Shown here in pieces: positions 53,321-60,661 of a stretch of 64,000 nucleotides of DNA. Within the stretch, counting starts at the first letter, position 1. Each line of letters starts with the position of its first letter. The DNA comes from Halomonas sp. YLGW01 (GTDB taxonomy: Bacteria > Pseudomonadota > Gammaproteobacteria > Pseudomonadales > Halomonadaceae). Position numbers and translations under genes: made by a program. The stretch spans positions 3,286,001 to 3,350,000 of the forward strand of contig NZ_CP062005.1 in assembly GCF_014840935.1 (NCBI RefSeq), read 5' to 3'. Under the pieces are notes generated by a model, which made no database searches, had not been told where the DNA came from, and worked only from the letters and a program-made list of their open reading frames with translations.

Positions 53321-54349
53321 TCAGGGCCTTGTGCCACGCAGCGCGGTGGCACGGGGCGGCTCGCCGAAGCGCCGCCGATAGGCTCGCGAGAAGTGGGCCA
53401 GGTGCGAAAAACCGGCGGCATAGGCGGCTTCGGTCACGCTGGAGTGGCTGTCGGCGAGGATGCGCTGGGCGTGGTCCAGGCGCATCCCGAGGTAGCACTG
53501 CTTGGGGGTCTCGCCGAAGTGGGCGGCGAACTGCCGGGTCAACTGCCGCTGCGACTGCCCCGCCAGCCGGCAGATCTCCGGAACCCCCAGCGCCTGGGCC
53601 AGGTTGGCCTCCATCACCGCCAGGGCGCGCACCACGCTGCGAGGCAGCGACGGATCCCCGCGGCGCTCGCGCCCCGTGGCGATGCCCTCGCCTCGCTGGT
53701 AGCCGATCTGTCGCCCCACGGCATCGGCCAGGGAGGGCCCATAGCGCCTCTCGACCCATGACAGCATCAGGTCGATGCCGGCCGCGCCCCCTGAGCCGGT
53801 GAGGCGGCCTTCCTCCCATTCGTAGAGCGCCGAGCTCACCGTGAGCTCGGGAAACTCCTGATGAAAGGCCGGCACGCTCTCCCAGTGCATGGCCACCCGA
53901 TAGCCTTGCAGGACCCCGGCACGGGCCAGGATGAAGGGCGCCGTATCGAGCCCGCCCAGCCAGGCCCCATGGGCCGCAAGCCATCTCAGCACCGCCCGGT
54001 CCTCGGCCTCGACGGTGGCCTCCGGCTCGTAGGAGGACACCACCATCAAGCGGCTCTCCGAGGCCAGGTGATCCCGCCGCGCGTCCTGGCACAGGCTATC
54101 GAGCCGCCCGTCCACATCGATGCGCACGCCATTGCTGGCCACCACCGCCTGCCCGTCTGAGGACAGCAGCCGCCAGGCGAACAGGTCACGGCCGAACCGA
54201 TTGGCGACCCGAAGGGGCTCGAGCAGACAGAACAGCGTCAGCATCGAGAACTTGGGCAACAGCCAGACGTTGAGGGTCAGCTCAGCATCGTCAGGCGCCA
54301 GCAACGGCGGCGAATCGGGCCTTACGTAGGGCCAGGAAGTATCGGTCAT
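53321..54349 (-). CDS. GlxA-type AraC-family regulator (cassette copy 2)
   Basis: 342 residues. Same architecture and clear paralogy with 26848: shared blocks PDSPPLL, LPKFSMLTLFCLLEPLRVA, WLGGLDTAPFILARAGVLQG and GETPKQCYLGMRLDHAQRIL. It has an insertion near residue 90 (CQDARRDHLASES) not seen in copy 1. Divergent from the second dioxygenase-HD-binding protein set. Confidence 0.9.
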   Translation of the reverse strand: MTDTSWPYVRPDSPPLLAPDDAELTLNVWLLPKFSMLTLFCLLEPLRVANRFGRDLFAWRLLSSDGQAVVASNGVRIDVDGRLDSLCQDARRDHLASESRLMVVSSYEPEATVEAEDRAVLRWLAAHGAWLGGLDTAPFILARAGVLQGYRVAMHWESVPAFHQEFPELTVSSALYEWEEGRLTGSGGAAGIDLMLSWVERRYGPSLADAVGRQIGYQRGEGIATGRERRGDPSLPRSVVRALAVMEANLAQALGVPEICRLAGQSQRQLTRQFAAHFGETPKQCYLGMRLDHAQRILADSHSSVTEAAYAAGFSHLAHFSRAYRRRFGEPPRATALRGTRP

Positions 54350-54471
54350 GAGGCCATTTGTATCATGAATAAGGCGAAAAAGATCAAATAACCGCCGTTC
54401 TCCGGCGTTAGGGTAGCGACGTCGCCCTCAATCAACGGGGCCATCGCCCCCTCAGCGGAGAACCCAGTGTC

Positions 54472-55602
54472 ATGAGCATCAGCGGCCATCTCAGCCGGTC
54501 AGCCGACGGGCAGCAGCTTCACCTTCACTACGCCGGGAACGACCTCGAACTGGATGCCCTGTGGCTGCGAGAGCGCGCCCCGGATGCCGACACCCTCGAC
54601 CCGCAGACCGGTCAACGCCTGATCGAGGCCGCCGAGCTGCCACTGGACCTGGGGGTCCTGGAGGCCAGCGTCGATGGCGACCGGCTCGAGATCCGCTTCA
54701 GCGACGGCCACCAGAGCCGCTTTTCCCTGGCGGCCCTGTGCGAGGAGATGGCGCCGGCAGACGAACTGGCCGGCCGCCAGCTGTGGGATTCAAGCCTCGG
54801 CGAGATTCCCCACAGTAGCTTTGCCGAAGCCCTGAACGACGACGATGCCCTGCTCGACCTGCTGGAAAACCTGCATCGTTTCGGCTTCGTGCGGGTCGAT
54901 GGGGTACCCGACGAGGCAGACGGCATGCAGACCCTGATGCCGCGTATCGGCCCGCAGCGGCGCACCAACTGGGGCGGCGTCGCCGACGTCAAGTCGGTGG
55001 CCAATGCCTATGACCTGACCATGACCCAGCGCGGGCTCGAGCCCCACACCGACAACCCCTATCGTGATCCGATCCCCGGTTTCGTCTGGCTGCACTGCCT
55101 GGCCAATGCCGCCGACGGCGGGGACAACATCGTGGTCGATGGCTTCCGCGCGGCCCAGCGCCTGCGCGAGGAGGACCCCGAGGCCTTCGCCTGCCTGACC
55201 CGCGTGACCCCGGGCTTCCGTTACCACGACGCCACCGCTCGGCTCGAGAGCGAGGGCCCGCTGATCGAGCTCGACGGCCAGGGTCACCTCATGCGGGTGC
55301 GCTACTCGAACCGCACCGAGCGCATCACGGCCCGGCCAAGCGCGGAGCTGCGCCGCTATTACGCCGCTCGCCAGGCGTTCTACCGCCTGATCACCTCCGA
55401 GGCTCTGACCCTGAACATCAAGCTCGAGCCCGGCCAGATGCTGATCATGGACAACTACCGCTTGCTCCATGGGCGCAAGTCCTTCCACCTGGAGAACGGC
55501 GTCCGCCACATGCGCCAGGGCTACGTCGACCAGGACAGCACCGCGAGCCGTCGCCTGGTGTTGCGCGACCAGCGGTCCACTTCACAAGGAGCCACCGCAT
55601 GA
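54472..55602 (+). CDS. TmpA-like 2-oxoglutarate dioxygenase (cassette copy 2)
   Basis: 376 residues, GGAG about 10 bases before the ATG. Collinear with the 28045 protein: LWLRERAPDADTLDPQTGQR, GLEPHTDNPYRDPIPG with the Fe ligands, MLIMDNYRLLHGRKSF. Over the C-terminal half roughly seven residues in ten are the same by eye. Same inferred reaction (hydroxylation of a trimethylammonium phosphonate); the copies may differ in substrate or control. Overlaps the HD gene by 4 bases. Confidence 0.78.
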   Translation: MSISGHLSRSADGQQLHLHYAGNDLELDALWLRERAPDADTLDPQTGQRLIEAAELPLDLGVLEASVDGDRLEIRFSDGHQSRFSLAALCEEMAPADELAGRQLWDSSLGEIPHSSFAEALNDDDALLDLLENLHRFGFVRVDGVPDEADGMQTLMPRIGPQRRTNWGGVADVKSVANAYDLTMTQRGLEPHTDNPYRDPIPGFVWLHCLANAADGGDNIVVDGFRAAQRLREEDPEAFACLTRVTPGFRYHDATARLESEGPLIELDGQGHLMRVRYSNRTERITARPSAELRRYYAARQAFYRLITSEALTLNIKLEPGQMLIMDNYRLLHGRKSFHLENGVRHMRQGYVDQDSTASRRLVLRDQRSTSQGATA

Positions 55603-56279
55603 GCCAAGCCTCTCAGCCTTCCGCCCCGATGACCCAGGCCCGCTTTCGCAGCTTCGACGAGGCCCGTCGTGAGGAATGGGCCCTGATCGACGCACGTTTT
55701 CGCGACTACCAGGCCGATGCCAGCCGGCGGGTGCTCGCCCATCTGGATCGCCTGCGCGGTGATCACCATGGCTATCCGGTGGACCGCTACGAACATAGCC
55801 TGCAGACCGCCACCCGTGCCCTGCGGGCCGGCGCCGACGAGGAAATGGTGGTCTGCGCCCTGCTGCACGACATCGGCGATGACCTGGCCCCGGCGAACCA
55901 CGCCGAGATCGCCGCCGCGATCCTCGAGCCGTTCATCGACCCGCTGAACGCCTGGATGATTCGCCACCACGAGCTTTTCCAGGGCTACCACTATCGCCAC
56001 TTCTTCGGCCTCGACCGCCACGCCCGCGACGCCTATCGCGACCACCCGGCGTTCGAGCGCACCGTGCGGTTCTGCGACGACTGGGATCAGACCAGCTTCG
56101 ATCCCGACTATGACACCCTGCCGCTAGAGACCTTCGTGCCGATGGTCGAACGCGTCCTGGCTCGGACCCCCTTCGATGGCCTGCCCGAGCTGGTGGATGA
56201 GCGGGCTGATGAGCAAGAGGATGAGCCGGTCGATCCCCAGACGCGCACATCGACTGCGGCGACGCCCGCCTCGTCATGA
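55599..56279 (+). CDS. TmpB/PhnZ-like HD-domain diiron oxygenase (cassette copy 2)
   Basis: 226 residues; AAGGAG is 7 bases before ATG 55599, although ATG 55629 aligns with the start of copy 1. HD ligands conserved: YEHSLQTA, ALLHDIGDD, ANHAEIAA, RHHELF, FCDDWDQ. It carries a C-terminal tail of about 30 residues rich in Asp/Glu (ERADEQEDEPVDP) that copy 1 lacks. Same inferred role as 29169. Confidence 0.8.
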   Translation: MSQASQPSAPMTQARFRSFDEARREEWALIDARFRDYQADASRRVLAHLDRLRGDHHGYPVDRYEHSLQTATRALRAGADEEMVVCALLHDIGDDLAPANHAEIAAAILEPFIDPLNAWMIRHHELFQGYHYRHFFGLDRHARDAYRDHPAFERTVRFCDDWDQTSFDPDYDTLPLETFVPMVERVLARTPFDGLPELVDERADEQEDEPVDPQTRTSTAATPASS

Positions 56280-56362
56280 CCAGGCCCGAGAGGGCCTCGA
56301 ATGACGGATGACATCGCGACCGCCACCGGGCGGTCAACCTGCCACCCAGGAGACACAACGAT

Positions 56363-57313
56363 ATGAACACCATCCGATTGACCACCATGAGCCTGACCCT
56401 GCTGGCAGGGCTTGGCTTGGCCAGCCACACCCTGGCCGCCGCCGGCGACCGTGACGACACCCTGCGGATGGTCGTGCCACCCTGGCCCGGGGTCACCGTC
56501 AAGAGCGAGATCCTCGCCCAGCTCATCGAACCGCTGGGGTATACCGGCAACAAGCAGGAGCTCAGCTCGACGGTCGGCTACCAGACCCTCGCCACCAACG
56601 AAAGCGATGTCTTCCTAGCCGGCTGGATGCCCTCCCAGAAGAACATCTACGACGCTGCCATGGCCAAGGACGCCATCGTCGATCTGGGCAACAACATCAG
56701 CGGCGCGCGCATGGGCTTCGCCGTGCCGGGTTACGTTTATGAAGCCGGCATCACCAGCGCCGAACAGCTGGCGGACCCGGACGTCGCCGAGCGCTTCGGC
56801 CATACCGTCTACAGCATCGAGAGTGGCTCCAATGTGACCGACATGCTGGAGGGCGCCATCGAGGCCGACACCTACGGCCTCGGCGACTGGGAAGGCATGT
56901 CTTCCTCAACGCCCGGCATGCTCAGTGAAGTCGCGGCCGCGCAGCGGGACGAGCGCTGGATCGTCTTCTATGGCTGGACGCCGCACTGGATGGTGCCGGA
57001 ATACGACAGCCGCATCCTCGACGATCCGGAAGGCGTCTACGGCGCCAACAACGGCCGCAACGACGTCAAGACCATCGTCTCCAAGGCCTACAGCGAGGCC
57101 AACCCGAACATGCGTCGCCTGCTCGACCAGTTTGCCTTCACGGCCGACACCCAGAGCGATTTCATTCGCGAATACAGCCTGAAGGAGCATGAACTGGAAG
57201 CCGTCGCCCACGACTGGCTGGTCGCCAACCCCGAGAAGGTGGCCGAGTTCCTCGATGGCGTGACGACCCGCGACGGAAAGCCCGCCCTGGCCGCGGTGAA
57301 GGCCAGCCTGTGA
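56363..57313 (+). CDS. Betaine-type ABC substrate-binding protein (cassette copy 2)
   Basis: 316 residues. AGGAG precedes the ATG; signal peptide ends TLAAA-GD. Shares LRMVVPPWPGVTVKSEILAQ, FLAGWMPSQK and FYGWTPHWMVPEYD with the 29855 protein. Last gene of the second cassette, with a terminator after it. No permease or ATPase linked. Confidence 0.88.
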   Translation: MNTIRLTTMSLTLLAGLGLASHTLAAAGDRDDTLRMVVPPWPGVTVKSEILAQLIEPLGYTGNKQELSSTVGYQTLATNESDVFLAGWMPSQKNIYDAAMAKDAIVDLGNNISGARMGFAVPGYVYEAGITSAEQLADPDVAERFGHTVYSIESGSNVTDMLEGAIEADTYGLGDWEGMSSSTPGMLSEVAAAQRDERWIVFYGWTPHWMVPEYDSRILDDPEGVYGANNGRNDVKTIVSKAYSEANPNMRRLLDQFAFTADTQSDFIREYSLKEHELEAVAHDWLVANPEKVAEFLDGVTTRDGKPALAAVKASL

Positions 57314-57456
57314 GCCCTCGCCGCTGACGAGCAGATCGCTGTCCCGAGCTGACCGCCCCCTAGCAAGAACCGGTCAGGCGCAGGCCCGGAGGAGGCTCGA
57401 ACCACACGCCTCGCTGGCCCTGAGGAAAGCAGGGCAAACACCCGGCCCCAGACGGC

Positions 57457-57492
57457 AAAAGGCCCGCGACGCCAAGCGTCGCGGGCCTTTTT
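57457..57492. terminator. Bidirectional hairpin terminator
   Basis: AAAAGGCCCGCGACGC and GCGTCGCGGGCCTTTT form a perfect stem over a 4-base loop with A- and T-runs. It lies between the cassette (+) and the repeat-protein gene (-). Confidence 0.85.
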
Positions 57493-57514
57493 GGCTGAAT
57501 CGCCCTGGCGGGCA

Positions 57515-58732
57515 TCAGTAGCGCTTGAGCAGCACCTCCAGTTCGAAGGCCTTACTGGACAGCTCGCCGAAGCTCACCGCCGGCGTCTCGGGAACGGCGG
57601 CGCTCGGCCAGGCGGTCATCATGTCTTCATAGGCCTCGACCACCTCCGGGTAGGCCGGACCTTCCACGGCACTCAGGGTCGGCTCCTGGAGCGAGAGCAT
57701 CTCGCGGCCGACCAGCATGAAGCCGCGGCCATCCTGGTACTCGGGGCCGTTGACGAACTGTTCGCCATCGATGGCCTCGATGTACTCGGCCAGGGCAGTG
57801 TTGGTCAACGCCAGCACCACCCGGCTCTGGAAGGTCGCATCCAGCTTGAGGTCAGGCTCGATCGCGTCCTGCGCTGCGTGGATCGCCGCGCGGGCCGCCG
57901 CGTACTCGTCTTCCAGGTCCGACCAGGCGCCGCCCTTCTCGGCTTCCTCGGCGACCGCCAGCAGAGCCGGCTTGAGGCCCTCGACGCCACGGGCATCCAG
58001 GCCCGCTTCCAGCGAGGTGTAGTACTCGGCGACGGGATGGAAGAAGTGAGCCAGCGCGTTTTCCTTGGCGCCCTCGCGGTAGAGCTCTGCCGCCACGCGC
58101 AGGTGGCCCTCCATCAGGCCCAGGGTGGAGACATAGACGCCGGGGTTGGTAGAGGAGTAGTGGCTGCCACCTTCACCACCTTCACCACCTTCACCACCTT
58201 CACCACCTTCACCGCCTTCACCGCCTTCGCCGCCGGCCTCGGCGTTCAGGTAGGAGAAGACCGAGAAGGCGTCATTGCCGCCATGGCCTTCGCCGCCTTC
58301 GCCGGCCTCGCCACCGTGATGACCTTCGCCGCCTTCACCGGCCTCGCCGCCGTGATGGCCTTCGCCGCCTTCACCGGCCTCGCCACCGTGATGGCCTTCG
58401 CCGCCTTCGCCGGCCTCGCCACCGTGATGGCCTTCGCCGCCTTCACCGGCCTCGCCACCGTGATGGCCTTCGCCGCCTTCACCGGCCTCGCCACCGTGAT
58501 GGCCTTCGCCACCTTCGCCGGCCTCGCCACCGTGATGGCCTTCGCCGCCCTCACCGGCCTCGCCGCCGTGATGACCTTCGCCACCTTCACCGGCTTCGGT
58601 CACCAGCTGTGCCTCGCCGCTGGCGGAGGCGCTGACCGCCTCTTCGTCGCTGCTCGCCCAAGAGGCACCGCTGGCGCCCAGAAAGACACTGGCACCGATA
58701 CCGACCCAAATCTTCGTCCGCGTGCTGGACAT
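57515..58732 (-). CDS. Exported protein with a Gly/Glu/His 12-residue repeat
   Basis: 405 residues from the second ATG (complement 58730-58732), which has GGAG 6 bases upstream; the first ATG at 58744 is less likely. Signal peptide ends SWA-SS. Then eight copies of EAGEGGEGHHGG plus one diverged copy, a short spacer (NDAFSVFSYLNAEA), a run of GGE triplets, and an unfamiliar helical C-terminal domain of about 215 residues (TLGLMEGHLRVAAELYREGA; LALTNTALAEYIEAI). The His/Glu-rich repeat could bind transition metals. Divergent from iron-linked piuC. No named family recognised. Confidence 0.85.
   Translation of the reverse strand: MSSTRTKIWVGIGASVFLGASGASWASSDEEAVSASASGEAQLVTEAGEGGEGHHGGEAGEGGEGHHGGEAGEGGEGHHGGEAGEGGEGHHGGEAGEGGEGHHGGEAGEGGEGHHGGEAGEGGEGHHGGEAGEGGEGHHGGEAGEGGEGHGGNDAFSVFSYLNAEAGGEGGEGGEGGEGGEGGEGGEGGSHYSSTNPGVYVSTLGLMEGHLRVAAELYREGAKENALAHFFHPVAEYYTSLEAGLDARGVEGLKPALLAVAEEAEKGGAWSDLEDEYAAARAAIHAAQDAIEPDLKLDATFQSRVVLALTNTALAEYIEAIDGEQFVNGPEYQDGRGFMLVGREMLSLQEPTLSAVEGPAYPEVVEAYEDMMTAWPSAAVPETPAVSFGELSSKAFELEVLLKRY
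58165..58234. repeat. 9-base tandem repeat coding for GGE triplets
   Basis: CTTCACCAC-type 9-mers repeat about eight times within the repeat-protein gene; toward the right they drift to CTTCACCGC. Confidence 0.85.
58278..58599. repeat. 36-base tandem repeat coding for EAGEGGEGHHGG
   Basis: Eight near-identical 36-base units (HHGG-coding ends at 58320, 58356 and so on to 58572) plus one diverged unit. Third-position changes vary the DNA while the 12-residue protein repeat is unchanged, implying selection on the protein. Confidence 0.92.
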
Positions 58733-58927
58733 GATGATCTCCATGCTGTTGCGCTATCGTCTTGTAGGGGGGGCTGGGCAGCCGATCTCGCGACAGGAAT
58801 GAACACGTGCGCGGACCCAGCCGGCCCTGTTAGGATGCCGACTATCGTATCGAAATACAAACGATTAACATTTGGTCCTGTATTTTCATCCCCGCTATCA
58901 TCCCCACTACCCACCAGGAGTCCCGCC
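58733..58927. promoter_or_regulatory. Divergent promoter region of the repeat protein and piuC
   Basis: 195 bases. The piuC-proximal part is AT-rich and contains an inverted repeat AAATACA...TGTATTT (58853-58885, 19-base spacer). No good Fur box was found by eye. Confidence 0.4.
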
Positions 58928-59602
58928 GTGATCCTCTGTATCGCCGACATCATCTCCCCTGAGCTGCTCGCGCGAGCACGGACCACCCTGGCCGAGGTGC
59001 CGTTCAAGGACGGGCGCGAGACCGCGGGCTGGCATGCGCGCACGGTCAAGCACAACCAGCAGGCCGATGGCCGCGACCCCGAGGTCTCCAAGCTGCGCGA
59101 GGAACTCACCCGGGCCCTCACCGGCCACCCGCTGTTCCAGATGGCGGTGCGCCCGGCCCGCATGAAGCCGCTGATGTTCAGCCGCTACGACGTGGGCATG
59201 GCCTACGGCAATCATGTCGATGACGCCGTGATGGGAAGCCCCGGCGGCGCCCTGCGCACCGATATCTCCTACACCCTGTTCCTGGGCGACCCGGCGAGCT
59301 ATGACGGCGGCGAGCTGTTGATCGAGTCCACCGCCGGCGAGCAGACCTTCAAGCTGCCGGCGGGCTCGCTGGTGCTCTACCCCTCCTCGACCCTACACCG
59401 GGTCGAGGAGGTGACCCGCGGGGAGCGCCTGGCCGCGGTGGGCTGGGCGCAGAGCCAGGTCCGCGACCCGCGCCAGCGGGAGGTGCTGTTCGACCTGGAC
59501 ACCACCCGTCGCCAGCTCTTCGACGCGAGCGGCAACACCGACGCCTTCAAGACCCTCTCCAAGAGCTACGCGAACCTGATGCGGATGTGGGTAGAGGTAT
59601 GA
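58928..59602 (+). CDS. piuC: Fe(II)/2-oxoglutarate PKHD-type hydroxylase
   Basis: 224 residues from a GTG with AGGAG 7 bases upstream. PiuC/YbiX family: H96-x-D98 (GNHVDDAVM), H157 (STLHRVEEV) and Arg167 for 2-oxoglutarate; typical start ILCIADIIS and PFKDGRETAGWHA. In other proteobacteria piuC is iron-starvation-induced and linked to siderophore receptors; its substrate is unclear. A frame from 57491 runs through the antisense of the repeat gene and is not the real start. Confidence 0.92.
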   Translation: MILCIADIISPELLARARTTLAEVPFKDGRETAGWHARTVKHNQQADGRDPEVSKLREELTRALTGHPLFQMAVRPARMKPLMFSRYDVGMAYGNHVDDAVMGSPGGALRTDISYTLFLGDPASYDGGELLIESTAGEQTFKLPAGSLVLYPSSTLHRVEEVTRGERLAAVGWAQSQVRDPRQREVLFDLDTTRRQLFDASGNTDAFKTLSKSYANLMRMWVEV

Positions 59603-59704
59603 GGGTGAGGTAACGAGGCCGACGCCTGGCCTCGGCCTCGTTGTGAGGGCCTGTGCCCCGATGCCCCTGCCGGCTTAAGGAAGACACGAAAAAGGCAGGC
59701 ACGA

Positions 59705-59731
59705 AAAAGGCCTGCGATGACTCGCAGGCCT
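59705..59731 (-). terminator. Terminator-like hairpin for the GntR gene
   Basis: AAGGCCTGCGA pairs with TCGCAGGCCTT over a 4-base loop. The As at 59703-59707 and 59692-59696 give T-runs on the minus strand. Confidence 0.6.
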
Positions 59732-59774
59732 TGCGATGTTCCTGGCGCACAAGGAAGGGTTCGCCCCTGCCTGC

Positions 59775-59822
59775 TCAGGCCCTCTTATCAGGCCCTCTTA
59801 TCAGGCCCTCTTATCAGGCCCT
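59775..59822 (+). repeat. 13-base tandem repeat, 3.5 copies
   Basis: TCAGGCCCTCTTA occurs three times without change (59775, 59788, 59801) and then partially. It lies 38 bases past the GntR stop codon. Confidence 0.9.
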
Positions 59823-59860
59823 GTCAGGGCCTATCAGGCGGTGACCGTCGGGCGGGAGGC

Positions 59861-60556
59861 TCAGTGTGCTCCCTCGAACATCCGGTGGCGAGCATTGCTG
59901 ATATGCGCGCGCATGGCGGCCTCGGCGCGTTCGCCATCCTTGTCGGCGATGGCCTCGACAATGGCCAGGTGCTCATCCTGAACCAGTCTCAATCGCTCCT
60001 GTGACGCCATCAGCGAGAGCCCCCGGGTCAGGTTCATGCCCTCCTTGATGCTCTCGTTGAGCGATTTCAACACAGTAATATAGTAGTGATTGCTGGCGGC
60101 CTCGGTGATCGCCAGGTGCAAGCGATAGTCTTCGTCGGTCGCCAGCGCCTGACGCGCGTTCGCCTCATCGATGGCGTCATAGCAACGACGAATATTGTCC
60201 AGCTGCTCGGGCGTTCGCCTCAAGGCAGCCAGATGCGCCGCCTGCGACTCCACGTTGGTACGAAATTCGAAGCAGCGCTGGATGTCGGCGATGCTCGAAA
60301 TGGGCGCGAACTTCAAGACGGCGCTGTCGGGCTGACGGATCACAAAGCTGCCAGAGCCCCGACGCGAGACCACCAGCTCATCCTCCTTGAGCCGGACCAG
60401 CGCCTCGCGCAGCACGGGACGCGAGACTTCGTATTGCTGACACAGCTGGGCCTCGGTCGGTAGTTTCTTGTTGACCGGGTACTGACCGTCGATGATTGCC
60501 GACAGGATTTTTTCATAGACCGCCGAAGCCAGTGAAAACTTTGCGTCACTTCCCAT
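59861..60556 (-). CDS. GntR/FadR-family regulator
   Basis: 231 residues from the ATG complementing 60554-60556 (GGAG 9 bases upstream); the longer frame to 60619 lacks support. N-terminal winged HTH (LPTEAQLCQQYEVSRPVLRE, LVVSRRGSGSFV) and C-terminal FCD domain with its metal-binding residues (D-YRLHLAI, HLAIVEAI, AHISNARHRM). Placed just after tctA on the same strand, it likely regulates the tct operon in response to a carboxylate. Confidence 0.9.
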   Translation of the reverse strand: MGSDAKFSLASAVYEKILSAIIDGQYPVNKKLPTEAQLCQQYEVSRPVLREALVRLKEDELVVSRRGSGSFVIRQPDSAVLKFAPISSIADIQRCFEFRTNVESQAAHLAALRRTPEQLDNIRRCYDAIDEANARQALATDEDYRLHLAITEAASNHYYITVLKSLNESIKEGMNLTRGLSLMASQERLRLVQDEHLAIVEAIADKDGERAEAAMRAHISNARHRMFEGAH

Positions 60557-60661
60557 GGTGCATTGCTCCGGTGAGAGGCCGCCCTGCTGCAGCAGGACAG
60601 GGCGGAGGGATCCATTCAATCGTAAGTATCCAGCGTGTCATCCGCCGAGGGCTGTTCACCC

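Noticed and set aside
58278-58599. 36-base repeat array resembling a CRISPR
   Set aside because: Units are directly adjacent without spacers and encode a regular 12-residue protein repeat.
57491-59602. 703-codon open frame on the + strand through the repeat region into piuC
   Set aside because: It is open only because the 36-base repeat has no stop codons on the opposite strand. The piuC start with ribosome site is at 58928.
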